Shown: positions 29,176 through 39,827, counted from the first letter of the stretch. The stretch: DNA of 64,000 bases from UBA7672 sp963784415 (GCA_963784415.1 CAWARK010000014.1:558001-622000), one strand, 5' to 3'. Made by a program: numbers and translations. The notes: generated by a model not told the origin, from the letters alone.

Positions 29176-30798
29176 CTACGCCGTGGCCGCCCTTTCCGCG
29201 GCGCGAATGTCCACTTCAATGCCAGGCGCCGTACGGAATACCATCATGTTGCGTTGCGCCGTCGTGTAGGCGGGCCATGCGGGCACTTTTGCATTTGAAG
29301 GATCGCCGTTCTTCGCAAAGGCCAGCCAGCTTTCGGACATCTGATCCGCGATGGCCTGCGCCTCGGGGCTTGTCCCCGACATGGACTCCGACTTTGCGAC
29401 GTTGTCGAAGATCATGCCGATATCGAGTGCGTGCGGAACATAACGCTTGCCGCCCATCACCGGCGTCTTCCAGTCGAGATGGTAGAAGAACACCGGCGCG
29501 CCGCCTGCTGCGGCTTGCGCCGCCTTGCGATCCGCCACCGTTACACTGCCGCGCATAAAGCGGTTGTCGGCGTTGGCCATGAAATAGAGTTCGGGCGCTT
29601 CGATTGCGGGATAGTCTTTTTTGTAAAGGTCGATGATCTTCTTCGCATCCTTGCCGGGGAAGGACGCCTTGATCGCCGCCGGAAGCGTATCCCATGTCAG
29701 ATTGAAATTGGGATCGTCCGCCTTGGTGAGCGACGTGCCCTCGGTGCGGTTGCAGCCGATGAGCAGCGGTATGTCGGCTGACATGGGCGGGGCGTCCGGA
29801 TCGAACATGTGACGGGTGAAGGTCTTTCCGTCCTTCACGGGCGATCCGATGTTCGTGAGACCTTCCGCGGCGGCTTGAATGTCGGCAACCGGCTTGGCGA
29901 GAATCTCGCCGATGGTTGCTTTCGTCAGGCCGAGTTTCTTGACCAACGCGTCTGCGCCTTTGGAAGACGCATCCGGTTCAGCCAGTTTGATGCCGGGGCC
30001 GGACTGGGCGACGGAGCGGTGGAAAAGGCCCTTCGCCTTGTTAGTCGCCATCAGCGAGCAGGTTTTGAGACCGCCGCCGGATTCGCCGAAGATCAGCACC
30101 TTGCCGGGATCGCCGCCGAACGCCGCGATGTTGTCGCGCACCCATTCGAGCGAGGCGACCATGTCGAGCACGCCTGCGACGCCGCTATCCGCAAACTGAT
30201 CGCCATAGCCGGCGAGGTTGAGATAGCCGAACAGGTTGAGGCGATGGTTGACCGTGACGATCACCACGTCGCCCCGCTTGGCGAGACGTACGCCATCATA
30301 GGCGTAGGACGAACCCGAGCCCGTCGACCAGCCGCCGCCGTGGAACCACACCATCACCGGGCGTTTCTTGCCATCGGCTGCCGGCGTCCAGACATTGAGG
30401 AAGAGGCAGTCTTCGCTGGTGGGCAGTGGCGGGTTAGGACGCCACGAGGCGAAGAGACCGCCGCCATCGCCGGAGACGGGCTGGGGCGCCGAAGCGCCAT
30501 ACTCTGTGCAGTCCTTTACATCGGTCCACGGTTCGGGCGCGCGCGGGGCCTGGAAGCGTGTTGTGGCGGTGTCGGCGCCGTAGCGGACGCCTTTGAAGGC
30601 CGAGATGCTGTCCTCAACGAAGCCTTTCACCTTGCCGTATTTCGTCGCGACGACAGGATTGGCTTCAGGCACGACGGCGGCGGGCGCGGCAGGTGCGTTG
30701 TCGCAAGCGGCAAGTATGCCGCCGCTTGCCGCGACTGCGATGACGGCGACGGAGGCTTTCAGGATGGCGCGGCGGCTGCCGATCATTGGCGTAGTCAT
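29176..30798 (-). CDS. Exported type B carboxylesterase
   Basis: A 540-aa alpha/beta hydrolase of the carboxylesterase type B family. The N-terminus has a twin-arginine-like SRRAILK and a lipobox-like ILAAC, so it is probably a Tat-exported lipoprotein. The nucleophile is Ser in FGESGGG at about residue 239, with the oxyanion motif MVWFHGGGW and the late His in YHLDW or PHALDIG. EDCLFLNVWTP is the classic family signature. It hydrolyses carboxylic esters; the substrate is unknown. It is followed by a strong terminator and stands alone. Confidence 0.92.
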   Translation of the reverse strand: MTTPMIGSRRAILKASVAVIAVAASGGILAACDNAPAAPAAVVPEANPVVATKYGKVKGFVEDSISAFKGVRYGADTATTRFQAPRAPEPWTDVKDCTEYGASAPQPVSGDGGGLFASWRPNPPLPTSEDCLFLNVWTPAADGKKRPVMVWFHGGGWSTGSGSSYAYDGVRLAKRGDVVIVTVNHRLNLFGYLNLAGYGDQFADSGVAGVLDMVASLEWVRDNIAAFGGDPGKVLIFGESGGGLKTCSLMATNKAKGLFHRSVAQSGPGIKLAEPDASSKGADALVKKLGLTKATIGEILAKPVADIQAAAEGLTNIGSPVKDGKTFTRHMFDPDAPPMSADIPLLIGCNRTEGTSLTKADDPNFNLTWDTLPAAIKASFPGKDAKKIIDLYKKDYPAIEAPELYFMANADNRFMRGSVTVADRKAAQAAAGGAPVFFYHLDWKTPVMGGKRYVPHALDIGMIFDNVAKSESMSGTSPEAQAIADQMSESWLAFAKNGDPSNAKVPAWPAYTTAQRNMMVFRTAPGIEVDIRAAERAATA

Positions 30799-30945
30799 GG
30801 ATCTCTCTCCCTGGGTTCTCCGGTCTGTGCGCCGGTTTGTGTTGCGGAGACTAAGGTGCGTGGCATAGTGGCGTCCACCACGCGCATATGACGATACGGA
30901 GAGCTTGCCGCTGACGGGCGGGCTGACCGAGCGACAACCTTCCTG

Positions 30946-31380
30946 ATGGGAAATGGAATGACACAGTCAGAACCACCTGCGGGCTTTGCCCCGCATTTTC
31001 GTAAATCGCCGTTGACCGATCCGTGGGAGCCGCTGTTCTCGCGCGTGCTCGAGGATCGCGTGATCATTGGGCTCTATGTCCGTGAACCGCATACGAACTC
31101 ACGCGGAATGCTGCATGGCGGGCTGATCGCTGCGCTGGCGGACAATGCGATGGGCATGTCGTGCTCTATCGTGATGCAGGCTGAGGGGCGGGATATCGCG
31201 AAGAAGCCGGTAACGGTCTCGATGGCGACCGACTTCATTGGTTCGGCGAAGCTGGGTCAGTGGGTGGCGTTCGATACGCAGTATGTGAAGACGGGTAAGA
31301 CGCTGTGTTTTGCGCAGGCGTTCGTCACGGCGGACGGCGAAATCATCGCGCGGGCGGATGCGCGGTTCCGCGTGATGTAA
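30946..31380 (+). CDS. PaaI-type thioesterase
   Basis: A 144-aa hotdog-fold protein. The motif NSRGMLHGGLIAALADNAMGM contains the conserved HGG and aspartate of the PaaI/4HBT group, and VSMATDFIGSAKLGQ is the typical following strand. It hydrolyses acyl-CoA thioesters. A second possible start (ATG 30958) would remove four residues. It is divergent from the esterase; their shared 147-bp gap contains both promoters. Not part of the thioesterase pair at 15250-16151. Confidence 0.87.
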   Translation: MGNGMTQSEPPAGFAPHFRKSPLTDPWEPLFSRVLEDRVIIGLYVREPHTNSRGMLHGGLIAALADNAMGMSCSIVMQAEGRDIAKKPVTVSMATDFIGSAKLGQWVAFDTQYVKTGKTLCFAQAFVTADGEIIARADARFRVM

Positions 31381-31399
31381 GACTTATTGCGACCCCAAC

Positions 31400-32116
31400 T
31401 TACTGCGACCAGGGGCGCGTCGGCTGGTTGAGGATCATGATCTTCTGCCAGATCTTGCGCGACAGGCTGGTGGTCAGGTCTTCGATCTCGTTGACGCTAT
31501 CGATGATGACGGGATCGCGCATGTTCTGCATGTAGAGCGCGGCGAGCTTGCCGGTTAGCGACAACATCTCGCTGCAATAGTCGAGATAACGCATCAGTTC
31601 GAACTCGGTCATCTGGTGCGTGTCGGAAGAGGCTGTGGACTTGTAGCCCTTCCACAGTTGTGCCGGATCCTTGGTGAGCTGGTGCATGTCGACGACGTGG
31701 GCGATGGAGCGCAACTCGTGCAGGTCGGCCAGCACGGCGGCGCGGCGCCAGCGGGATTCGAGGTTGAGCAAGAACCAGCTCGCGGCGCCGGACAAAGCGA
31801 TGGTGTTCACGGCGGCGTCGACACCCTGCAGGACGTTCGACACCTCGTCGTTGAATTCGAGGCCCATCACGCTGAGCCCGAAGGCAAAACTTAGAAGACC
31901 GACGGCGCCGAGAACAATTGCGATGCCGACGCCGACGCGCAGCCAGATGTTCGGCTTGGCGACATAGGCCAACTTGCGCTTGTCATCGCGGGCGATGTCC
32001 AGCAGCTGCTTGCAGAGATTTGCGAGGCCGCGATTTGGAAAGCGCTCCTGGATACGGTTGTGAAGCGTCTCCAGCGTGGCTTCGATGCGGTCGGGGTTGA
32101 GTGAACGGTAGGGCAT
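31400..32116 (-). CDS. Two-helix membrane protein of unknown function
   Basis: A 238-aa protein. Residues 1-55 are soluble and basic, followed by two membrane segments (VGVGIAIVLGAVGLLSFAFG at about 62-81 and AAVNTIALSGAASWFLLNL at about 100-120). A long helical C-terminal domain (LHELRSIAHVVDMHQLTKDP, YCSEMLSLTGKLAALYMQNM) follows. The pattern suggests a membrane-tethered helical bundle. I know of uncharacterised bacterial homologues of this shape but no function. It lies 46 bases downstream of the exonuclease on the same strand. Confidence 0.7.
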   Translation of the reverse strand: MPYRSLNPDRIEATLETLHNRIQERFPNRGLANLCKQLLDIARDDKRKLAYVAKPNIWLRVGVGIAIVLGAVGLLSFAFGLSVMGLEFNDEVSNVLQGVDAAVNTIALSGAASWFLLNLESRWRRAAVLADLHELRSIAHVVDMHQLTKDPAQLWKGYKSTASSDTHQMTEFELMRYLDYCSEMLSLTGKLAALYMQNMRDPVIIDSVNEIEDLTTSLSRKIWQKIMILNQPTRPWSQ

Positions 32117-32162
32117 GGGGCAAGTAATGCCGTGCCTTGCGTCACTGGGAAAGGGGGCTCGC

Positions 32163-33192
32163 CTATTCTCCCGCCTCGTCTTCGTAGCCGACGAGGTGGA
32201 GCGGGCGGGCCTTGCGGCCTTCGAGTTCGGCCCAGCGGGCCAGTGCGTCGTCGCGGCCGTGCGTGATCCAGAGCTCGTCCGGGTTCACGTCGCGCACGGT
32301 CTGCGTGAGTTCGTCCCAATCGGCGTGGTCGGAGAGGATAAGCGGCAGCTCTATACCGCCGGCCTTGGCGCGCTGGCGGATGTTCATCCAGCCGGAGGCG
32401 AAGGCGATGACCGGATCGGGGAAGCGCTCGGCCCAGGGCGTGCCGGTGGCGGAGGGCGGGCAGACGATGATCTTGCCGGCGTACTTCGCCTTGTCGGCGC
32501 GGGCTGCTTTCGTGGTCGGGACGGCTTCGAGCGGGCCAAGATCGACGCCGAGCCGCTGGTACATGTCGCACAGGGCGGTCGCGGCGCCGTGGAGATAGAT
32601 GATGTCGGCATATCCCGCGTCACGCAGTTCGCGGATGACGCGCTGGGCCTTGCCGAACGAATAGGCGCCGACGAGATGCGCGCGGTCCGGGAAGGCGCGC
32701 AGGGAGGTGAGCAGCTTGGCGACCTCGCCGGCGCTGTCCGGGTGGCGGAAGACCGGGAGCGCGAAGGTGGCTTCGGAGATGAAGATGTTGCACGGCACGA
32801 CTTCGAACGGCGCGCAGGTGGGATCGTGGCGGCGCTTGTAGTCGCCGGTGCAGACCATGGAGAGGCCTTTCCACGTTCACCTCGACCTGCGCCGAGCCGA
32901 TGACGTGCCCCGCGGGATGAAGTGTCACTTGAACATCGCCGATGCTGTTGGTCTCGCCATAGCGGGCGGGCTGGCGCGAGGCGGCAAAGTTCTGGCCGTA
33001 GCGGACAGACATTGCCTCCAGCGTTTCTGGCGTCGCCAGCACGGCGCCATGTCCGGCGCGCGCGTGATCGGAATGGCCGTGCGTGACGACCGCGCGATCA
33101 ACCCCGCCGCGCACGGGGTCGATGTAGAAATCACCCGGCGGGCAATAGAGGCCCTGCGGCGTCGGGCGGAGAAGGTCTTCGGGGCGGATCAT
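32163..33192 (-). CDS. Ligase-associated MBL-fold DNA exonuclease (one +1 frameshift)
   Basis: About 342 aa. The metallo-beta-lactamase motif THGHSDHARAGH is present near residue 40, followed by HPAGHVIGSAQVEV. The C-terminal half has GYADIIYLHGAA, WMNIRQRAKAGG and LSDHADWDEL, as in the beta-CASP-like nuclease of the ligase-associated repair set. One extra base at about 32878 breaks VEVTWKGLSMVCTGDYK. It would trim DNA ends before the ligase acts. The ligase is 5.7 kb downstream on the same strand, while the helicase and PdeM are on the other strand. Confidence 0.88.
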
Positions 33193-33276
33193 GCCCACAA
33201 TATGTGGGCTAACCGGGTGTTCGACAAATTATGCGCTGGATGTGCTCCAGATCGCGCCCACGCGCGTATGAGGGGT

Positions 33277-33823
33277 ATGAAAAACGTTGTCCGCGCCCTT
33301 GCCCTTTCATTTGCCCTTACGACCACGGGGTGCATTACCTCGTCCGGACCGGGTGGCGCGCCGCCGCCGGTCGCATCCGTGGACTTCGCCAAGCTCTACA
33401 CCGGCGACTGGCACGAGATCGCGTTCCGGCCGAACTGGGCGACTGAAGGCTGCGTCGCCGGGATCACGCGCTACACGCCGAAGGACAAGGCCGAACGAGG
33501 TTGGCGTCCGGGATTCGTGCCGGGAGAAGACGGTCGACGGCAAGGAGAAGGTGGTCGAGGGAACCGGGCACATTCTGGATGCCGGGACGAACGCAAAGAT
33601 CCGCGTCGACTATTTCCTGTTCGTGAGCCGCGAGACGTGGGTGGCGGCGCTGGCGCCGGACTACAGCTGGTTCATCACCACGACGCCGGATTTCGGCGAG
33701 GTGAACATCTTCACGCGCGATCCGCAGCCGGGCCAGAAGCTGGTCGACGAGCTGACCGCGAAGATGAAGGCGTGGGGATATGATACCAGCCAGTTGGTCT
33801 TTCCGCCCCAGCCTGAGAAGTAA
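33277..33823 (+). CDS. Lipocalin-like lipoprotein (one +1 frameshift)
   Basis: About 181 aa. The signal peptide ends TTTGC, compatible with lipidation. The body starts with YTGDWHEIAFRPNW, the lipocalin GxW strand, and continues GCVAGITRYTP, RVDYFLFVSRETW and WFITTTPDFG, then a C-terminal helix VDELTAKMKAWGYDTSQL as in Blc-type bacterial lipocalins. These bind or carry lipids at the outer membrane. One extra C at about 33496 breaks the frame (KAE-C-EVGVRDSC). It precedes the HMG-CoA reductase operon by 170 bp on the same strand and could belong to its lipid chemistry (inference). Confidence 0.82.
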
Positions 33824-33993
33824 TTCGAGCAGTTTCGCGCCACACGCGTGCGGTCTTTGTAACCATTGGGTATCCGCGAGGGCAAGGTTACAGCATTGCG
33901 GCAAGGATGGCTTGCGTCGCGCCTTGAGTTTTCCCCAAATCGGCTGACACATGCGCCCAACCCAAACCGGGTATGGCAGCTGAAGGGACGAGC

Positions 33994-35281
33994 ATGCCAA
34001 GCGCCTTTGAAGCCGCACGGCGCATGATTGCGGCGATGCTGGATGGCAGGACGTCCGCCGATCTCGACAGGCGGAGCCGTCCGGATACGACGACGCCGCT
34101 GAAGCCGTGGATACGCCCGGCGAAGCATCTGGAGCCGACTTTCACGGCGGCGAACTGGAAAGTGCTGCTCGGCCATTCCGGCGCGACCGAGGCGGACAAG
34201 GCGGAGCTTTATGACGCCAGGGCTCAGGAGCAGCTCGAAGGCTACGAGCACAATGTCGAGAACTACATCGGCACGCTGCGCCTGCCGGTTGGCGTGATCG
34301 GTCCGCTGCGGGTCAACGGGATTTTCGCGAAGGGCGATTACTATGTGCCGCTGGCGACCAGCGAAGCGGCGCTTGTGGCGAGCTATGGGCGTGGCGCGCG
34401 GTTGATCTCATCGGTTGGCGGGGCGACGACGGGCACGCTGGCCGAGGCGGTGCATCGCTCGCCCGGGTTTGCTTTCGCGACCACGACCGAGGCCGGCCTG
34501 TTCGTCGCCTGGGTGTGCGAGAATTTCGAGCTGCTGAAGGCGGCGGCGCGAGACCACCACGCGCCATGGCAAGCTGGTCGAGCTGAGCCCGCACGTCGAG
34601 GGCGATCACGTCTATCTGGTGTGCAGCTATACGACCGGCGACGCGGCCGGACAGAACATGGTGACCATCGCGACGGAGGCGGTGTGCGCCGCGATCATCG
34701 AGCATTCGCCGCTGAAGCCGATCTACTGGTTCGTCGAGGCCAACTTCTCGGGCGACAAGAAGGCATCGGCCATGTCGTTCGTCGGCGTGCGCGGGCGGAA
34801 GGTGACGGCGTCGGTCGAGCTGCCCGGCGAAGAGATCCGCAAGCAGCTGCACACGACGCCGCAGCGGATGGAGCAATACTGGCGCATGTCGGCGCTGGGC
34901 GGCGTGATGTCGGGCTCGATTGGCGTGCAGGGTCATTATGCGAACGGTCTGGCGGCGCTGTATCTGGCGACCGGACAGGACGCGGCGTGCGTGGCGGAGA
35001 GCGCGGTCGGCGTGACGCGGATCGAGACGCGGGAGAATGACCGGCTGTTTGTGTCGGTGACGTTGCCGAACATCATTGTCGGGACGGTGGGCGGCGGGAC
35101 GAACCTGCCGACGCAGGCGGCGGGACTGAACATTCTTGGGCTCAAGGGCGCGGGCAACGCACGGGCGTTTGCGGAAGTGTGCGCGGCGGTGTGCCTCGCG
35201 GGCGAGCTGTCGATCATCGGAGCGCTATGTGCGCACGAGTTCGCCAGCGCACACAAGAACCTGGCGCGGGGCAAGTCGTGA
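33994..35281 (+). CDS. HMG-CoA reductase, class I-like (one +1 frameshift)
   Basis: About 428 aa. Catalytic motifs: Glu in VENYIGTLRLPVGVIGPL, VPLATSEAALVAS, Lys in SGDKKASA, Asp in TTGDAAGQNM, the dinucleotide-site VGGGTNLPTQ and a late His in ASAHKNLAR. The wording of the motifs is nearer class I than class II. One extra base at about 34550 shifts the frame (LKAA then ETTTRHGKLVEL). Alphaproteobacteria normally make isoprenoids by the MEP route, so this gene is unusual. It may instead reduce another acyl-CoA. First gene of the eight-gene operon; its stop overlaps the next start (GTGA). Confidence 0.88.
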
Positions 35282-36246
35282 GCGAGGCGGCATCGACGTC
35301 AAAGCCCCGCGACGGGCGCGGACTTGGCTCGCGCGCTGTGGGAATACCAGGCCGAACGCTTTCCGGTGTTCAAGCATGGCGCGCTGATCGTGGCGTTTGG
35401 CGCGTCCGCCGTGTGCCTGTCGGCTCTGCTGCGCGGCGGCGCGCCAAATCCGTGGGCGATCGCCGTTGCAGTGCTGGTGCTGTTCGGAATCTTTTTCCAG
35501 CTGCGCGTGGCGGACGAGCACAAGGACAATGAGGACGACACGAAGTTCCGGCCTGAACGGCCTGTGCCGCGGGGGCTCGTCACGCTGGCGGAGTTGCGCG
35601 GCGTCGCGATCGGCGTTGGCGTGGCGCAGGTTGCGCTGACGGCGTGGCTCGACTGGCGTCTGCTGGGGCTGCTGTTGCTGGTGTGGGGCTGGCTGGCTGT
35701 GATGACGAAGGAGTTCTTCGTACCGGACTGGCTGAAGAAGCGGCCGCTGATCTACATGATCAGCCACATGGCGATCATGCCGCTGATCGATCTCTATGCG
35801 ACGGCGTGCGACTGGCTGCCGGCGGGAACGGGCGGACATGAAGGGTTTCGGCCTGACGCTGGGCGCGTTCCTGCTGCTGTCGCTGGCGAATGGCTCCGCG
35901 ATCGAGATCGCGCGGAAGTGCTGGGCGCCGGAGAGCGAGCGCGAAGGCGTCGAGACATATTCCAAACTGTGGGGTCCGGGGCGGTCGGGCGTTGCGGTGA
36001 TGGGCGTGGTGCTGGCGGGTTTTGCGCTGGCGGCCTTCATCAATGCGCGTTCGGGCGCGGGCGTGTGGATGCTCGGCGGGCTGGCGCTGGTGACGGCATG
36101 GGCGGCGTGGAGCGCAATTGACTATGCGGGCACGCCGACGACGTCGCGCGCGAAGATGCTGGAGACCAGCAGCGGCGTGTTCGTGCTGGCGAACTATCTG
36201 CTGCTTGGCGTGCTCCCGCTGCTTGATGTCGTTGATGCCGCAATGA
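35278..36246 (+). CDS. UbiA-family prenyltransferase (three +1 frameshifts)
   Basis: About 321 aa from GTG 35278. It has many membrane helices (VAFGASAVCLSALL, IAVAVLVLFGIFF, LLGLLLLVWGWLAVM, VLAGFALAAFINA). The Asp-rich site reads VADEHKDNEDD followed by RPVPRGLV, a variant of the UbiA NDxxDxxxD motif. A second block, GSAIEIARKCWAP and GVETYSKLWG, is shared by a UbiA subgroup I cannot name. It would attach a prenyl chain to an acceptor. Insertions at about 35315, 35840 and 36215 must be read through. The predicted stop (36244-36246) overlaps the next ATG. Confidence 0.78.
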
Positions 36247-38715
36247 GCGACGCAGACGCGATATGTGCTGACGGGCGAGGCCGCCATGTCGACGGCGGAT
36301 GCCGGCGGCAAGGGCGCCGCGCTGGCGAAACTGGCGGCGACGTTTCCGGTGCCGGCGTTCTTCGTGATCGCGGCGGAGGCGTTTGATGAAAGCGGACTCC
36401 TCCCGGACGCGCGCGAAAGTGTGAACGCGGGGATAACGCAGCTTGGCAGGGGAGGGCGCTTTGCGGTGCGTTCCTCCGGCCGCGAGGAAGATGGCGCCGA
36501 CAGTGCGCATGCGGGCCAGTTCGAGACGGAGCTGAATGTGCGGCGGACGATGTGGCGGCGGCGGCTCACGGGTGTGGCGGTCGGGGTTCAGCGAGACGCT
36601 GGCGGCGTATCGCAGGGCGAAGGGTCTTTCGGGCGCGCCGCAGCCGCCTGCGGTTGTTGTTCAGGTGATGGTTGAAGCGCGGCGGCGGGCGTGGCGTTTT
36701 CCGCCGATCCGGTGACCGGTGATCGCAACGTGGTGGTGATCAGCGCCATTGCGGGGTTGGCGGACAAGCTGGTTGGCGGCGAAGCGGATGGCGACAGCTA
36801 TCGTATCGGCGCGGATGGCGCGACGCGAGAGGCCGAGCGAGTTGGCGACGAATTCGTGCTGAGCGAGCCACAGCGCGCCGAAGTGGCGGCGATGGCGCGG
36901 CAAGGCGGCGGCGCATTTCGGATCGCCGCAGGATATCGAGTGGGCGTTCGATCGCAAGCGGGCTGCACATGCTGCAGTCGCGGCCGATCACGACGCTGGC
37001 GCACACGGCGAGTGGCGATGAAACGATCTGGGACAATTCCAACATCGTGGAGAGCTATCCCGGTGTCACCTCGCCGCTGACGTTCTCGTTCGCGCGGTAT
37101 GTCTACAGCCATGTGTATCAGGCGTTTGCGCGGTTGATGGGCGTGCCGGGGCTCGGTTGTCGACGAGCATCGCGCGGTGTTCGAGAACATGCTCGGGCGC
37201 GTGGATGGGCGGGTCTATTACAACCTGCTGAACTGGTATCGCGGGCTGGCCCTCTTCCCGGGCTTCAAGGCCAATCGCGCCTTCATGGAAGGCATGATGG
37301 GCGTGTCGGAAGCGCTGCCGCAGGAGATGGCGGATCGCATCGCGCCGCCGTCGACCAGTGGTGGCGAGAAGTTCATCGACAACATGAAGTTCGCGCGCGT
37401 GGGCTTCGGGCTGATCTGGCACGAGATCACGATCAAGACGACGATCAGGGAATTCTATGCGCGGCTGAACACGGCGCTGGCGCGACCTGATGCCGAGATC
37501 GACGCGATGCAGGCACAGGATCTGGCGGCGGAGTATCGCCTGCTGGAGCGGCAGTTGCTGGCGCAGTGGGACGCGCCACTGGTGAACGATTTTCTCTGCA
37601 TGATCGCGTTCGGTGCGGCGCAGAAATCCATGACCAGCTGGGCGGGCGATGACGGCCTCGCCTTCCTGACTTCGATGCTGATCGGCCAGGGCGACATCGT
37701 TTCGGCCGAACCGGCGAAGATGATCCGCGAGATGGGCGTGATGGTGCGCAGTCGGCCGGATATCGTGGCGCGGCTGGGCGCGGGAGAGCTGGCGGCGGTT
37801 GATGCGCTGCCTGAACTCCGCGCGGCGTTCGATCGCTACATCGCGAAGTTCGGCGATCGCTGCACGCAGGAGCTGAAGCTCGAGAGCCGGACGCTGCATG
37901 AAGATCCGGCGCAGGTGCTGAAGGCCATCGCGGCTGCGGCGGCGACACGCGAGGGCGTGCGGGTCGAGGAGAAGCCGAAGGACCTTCGCCTGCTGGTTCA
38001 TGATCCGCTGAAGCGGATGCTGGCGCGGTGGTTGCTGAAATGGGCGAAGGCGCGGGTGCGTGATCGCGAGAACCTGCGTTTCGAGCGGACGCGGTTGTTC
38101 GGGCGGGTGCGGCGCATCTTCCTGGCGCTTGGCGCGCGGCTGACCGAAGCGGGCGTGCTGGATGACAGGCGCGACGTGTTCAACCTGACCGTCGAGGAGT
38201 TGCTGGGCGCTGTCGAAGGCGCCAGCATCACGGCGGATCTGCGCAGCCTGTCGCGCATGCGGGCGGCGGAGTGGCAGGCGCAGCTGAAGCGACCCGATCC
38301 GCCGGAGCGGTTCAGCGTGCGTGGCGCACACATCACGGGCGTCGCCGGCCTGGCGGCTCAGGCGGTGGCGGCAGATGCTGGCGGCGAAATCCGCAAGGGG
38401 CTTGCCTGCTGCAAGGGCATCGTCACGGCGAAGGTGCGCGTGATCGAGGATCCGCGCGTCGAAGCTCTCTCGCCGGGCGAGATACTTGTGGCGCGCCATA
38501 CCGATCCGGGCTGGATAGCGGTGTTCGCCAATGCGGCGGGCGTGATTGCGGAGCGTGGCTCCCTCCTCTCGCACTCGGCCATCGTTGCGCGGGAGATGGG
38601 CGTGCCGTGCGTCGTGTCGCTCAAGGGCGTGACGCAGTGGTTGAAGACGGGGGACATCGTGCGGCTGGACGGCGGCGCCGGGACGGTCGAGAGAATTGCA
38701 GAGCAAGCCGGATAA
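36243..38715 (+). CDS. PEP-utilising phosphotransferase, PEP-synthase-like (about seven +1 frameshifts)
   Basis: About 821 aa. Part one is an ATP-grasp PEP/pyruvate-binding domain: AGGKGAALAKLA, FAVRSSGREEDGADSAHAGQ, FSADPVTGD and MLQSRPIT. A central domain begins TIWDNSNIVESYPGVTSPLT. The C-terminal swivel domain has the phospho-histidine in LLSHSAIVAREMGVP. The order is like PEP synthase and rifampin phosphotransferase, which move the beta-phosphate of ATP through the histidine. Seven single-base insertions lie between 36255 and 37165; the last 1540 bases are intact. The substrate is unlikely to be pyruvate given the operon context (inference). Confidence 0.75.
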
Positions 38716-38717
38716 CC

Positions 38718-39827
38718 ATGGCCGACACCGATATCGCGCATCGCGCAAAATTCGACATCATCCGCTATGCGCAGGCATGGGAGGATGCAGACATCCTCGT
38801 CGCGGCCCTGCGCCCGAAGGCCGGAGACACGGTGGTGTCGATCGCGTCCGCCGGGGACAATGCGCTCGCGCTGCTGGCCGAAGGACCGGAGCGGGTGATC
38901 GCGGTCGATCTCAATCCGGTGCAACTGGCGTGCGTGCGGCTGCGCGTGGCGATGTACAGCGTGCTGTCGCACGAACATTTCCTGGAGCTGATGGGCTCGC
39001 GCCCGTCGGGACGTCGGCGGCATCTGCTGGAACAGGTCGCGACGCATCTGTCGCAGGAGGACCAGGCGTTCTGGGCGGGCCTGAAGGACGAGGTCGCGAA
39101 GTATGGCGTCGGCGGCGTCGGCAAGTTCGAGAAATACTTCCGCACGTTTCGCGAGTGGGTGCTGCCCTTCATTCACAACAAGGGAACGATCGACAGCCTG
39201 CTGAAGCCGCGCGACGCGGCAGGCCGCCTCGCCTTCTACGACAAGAGCTGGAATATCTGGGGCTGGCGGATGATGGTGAAGATGTTCTTCTCCCGCTTCG
39301 TCATGGGGCGGCTGGGGCGCGACCCGGCGTTCTTCGATCACGTCGAGGGCGGCCCGTCGGCGCAGGTGGCGCGGCTGACGCGCAAGGCGCTGGTCGAACA
39401 GGATCCGATGCTGAACCCCTATCTGCACTGGATCCTGAGGGGCGAGCATGGCGAGGCCTTGCCGCGCGCGCTGGATGCCGAGCGGTTCGAGACGATCCGC
39501 GAGCGGCTGGATCGGCTGGAGATCCGGCTGTGCACCGTGGAGACGCTGGCGGAAGAAGGCGTGAAGGCTGATGCGTTCAACCTATCCGACATCTTCGAAT
39601 ACATGTCGCCAGAGGCGCATGAGGCGGCTTACGGCACGATTCTCGCCGCATCACGGCCGGGCGCGCGGATCGCCTACTGGAACATGATGGCGCCGCGCCG
39701 GGTTCCGGCGTTGCTTGCCTCGCGCGTGACAACGAATGCGGAGCTGGAAGCGAAGCTGAAGCCGCTGGACAAGGCGTTCTTCTATTCGGACTTCGTGATC
39801 GAGGAAGTTGTCGGGGACAAGACGTGA
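38718..39827 (+). CDS. BtaA-like DUF3419 aminocarboxypropyl transferase
   Basis: A 369-aa intact protein. The SAM site is VVSIASAGDNALALL with VIAVDLNPVQLACV, as in BtaA, which moves the 3-amino-3-carboxypropyl group of SAM to diacylglycerol in betaine-lipid synthesis. The C-terminal block FNLSDIFEYMSPEAHEAAY and RPGARIAYWNMMAPR is also of the DUF3419 type. No BtaB-like N-methyltransferase is adjacent, so the product is unlikely to be standard betaine lipid. It starts three bases after the phosphotransferase stop, and its own stop overlaps the next ATG (ATGA). Confidence 0.85.
   Translation: MADTDIAHRAKFDIIRYAQAWEDADILVAALRPKAGDTVVSIASAGDNALALLAEGPERVIAVDLNPVQLACVRLRVAMYSVLSHEHFLELMGSRPSGRRRHLLEQVATHLSQEDQAFWAGLKDEVAKYGVGGVGKFEKYFRTFREWVLPFIHNKGTIDSLLKPRDAAGRLAFYDKSWNIWGWRMMVKMFFSRFVMGRLGRDPAFFDHVEGGPSAQVARLTRKALVEQDPMLNPYLHWILRGEHGEALPRALDAERFETIRERLDRLEIRLCTVETLAEEGVKADAFNLSDIFEYMSPEAHEAAYGTILAASRPGARIAYWNMMAPRRVPALLASRVTTNAELEAKLKPLDKAFFYSDFVIEEVVGDKT

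Noticed and set aside
33994..35281. A complete mevalonate pathway operon
   Set aside because: Only HMG-CoA reductase is present; no HMG-CoA synthase, mevalonate kinase, phosphomevalonate kinase or decarboxylase is in the window.
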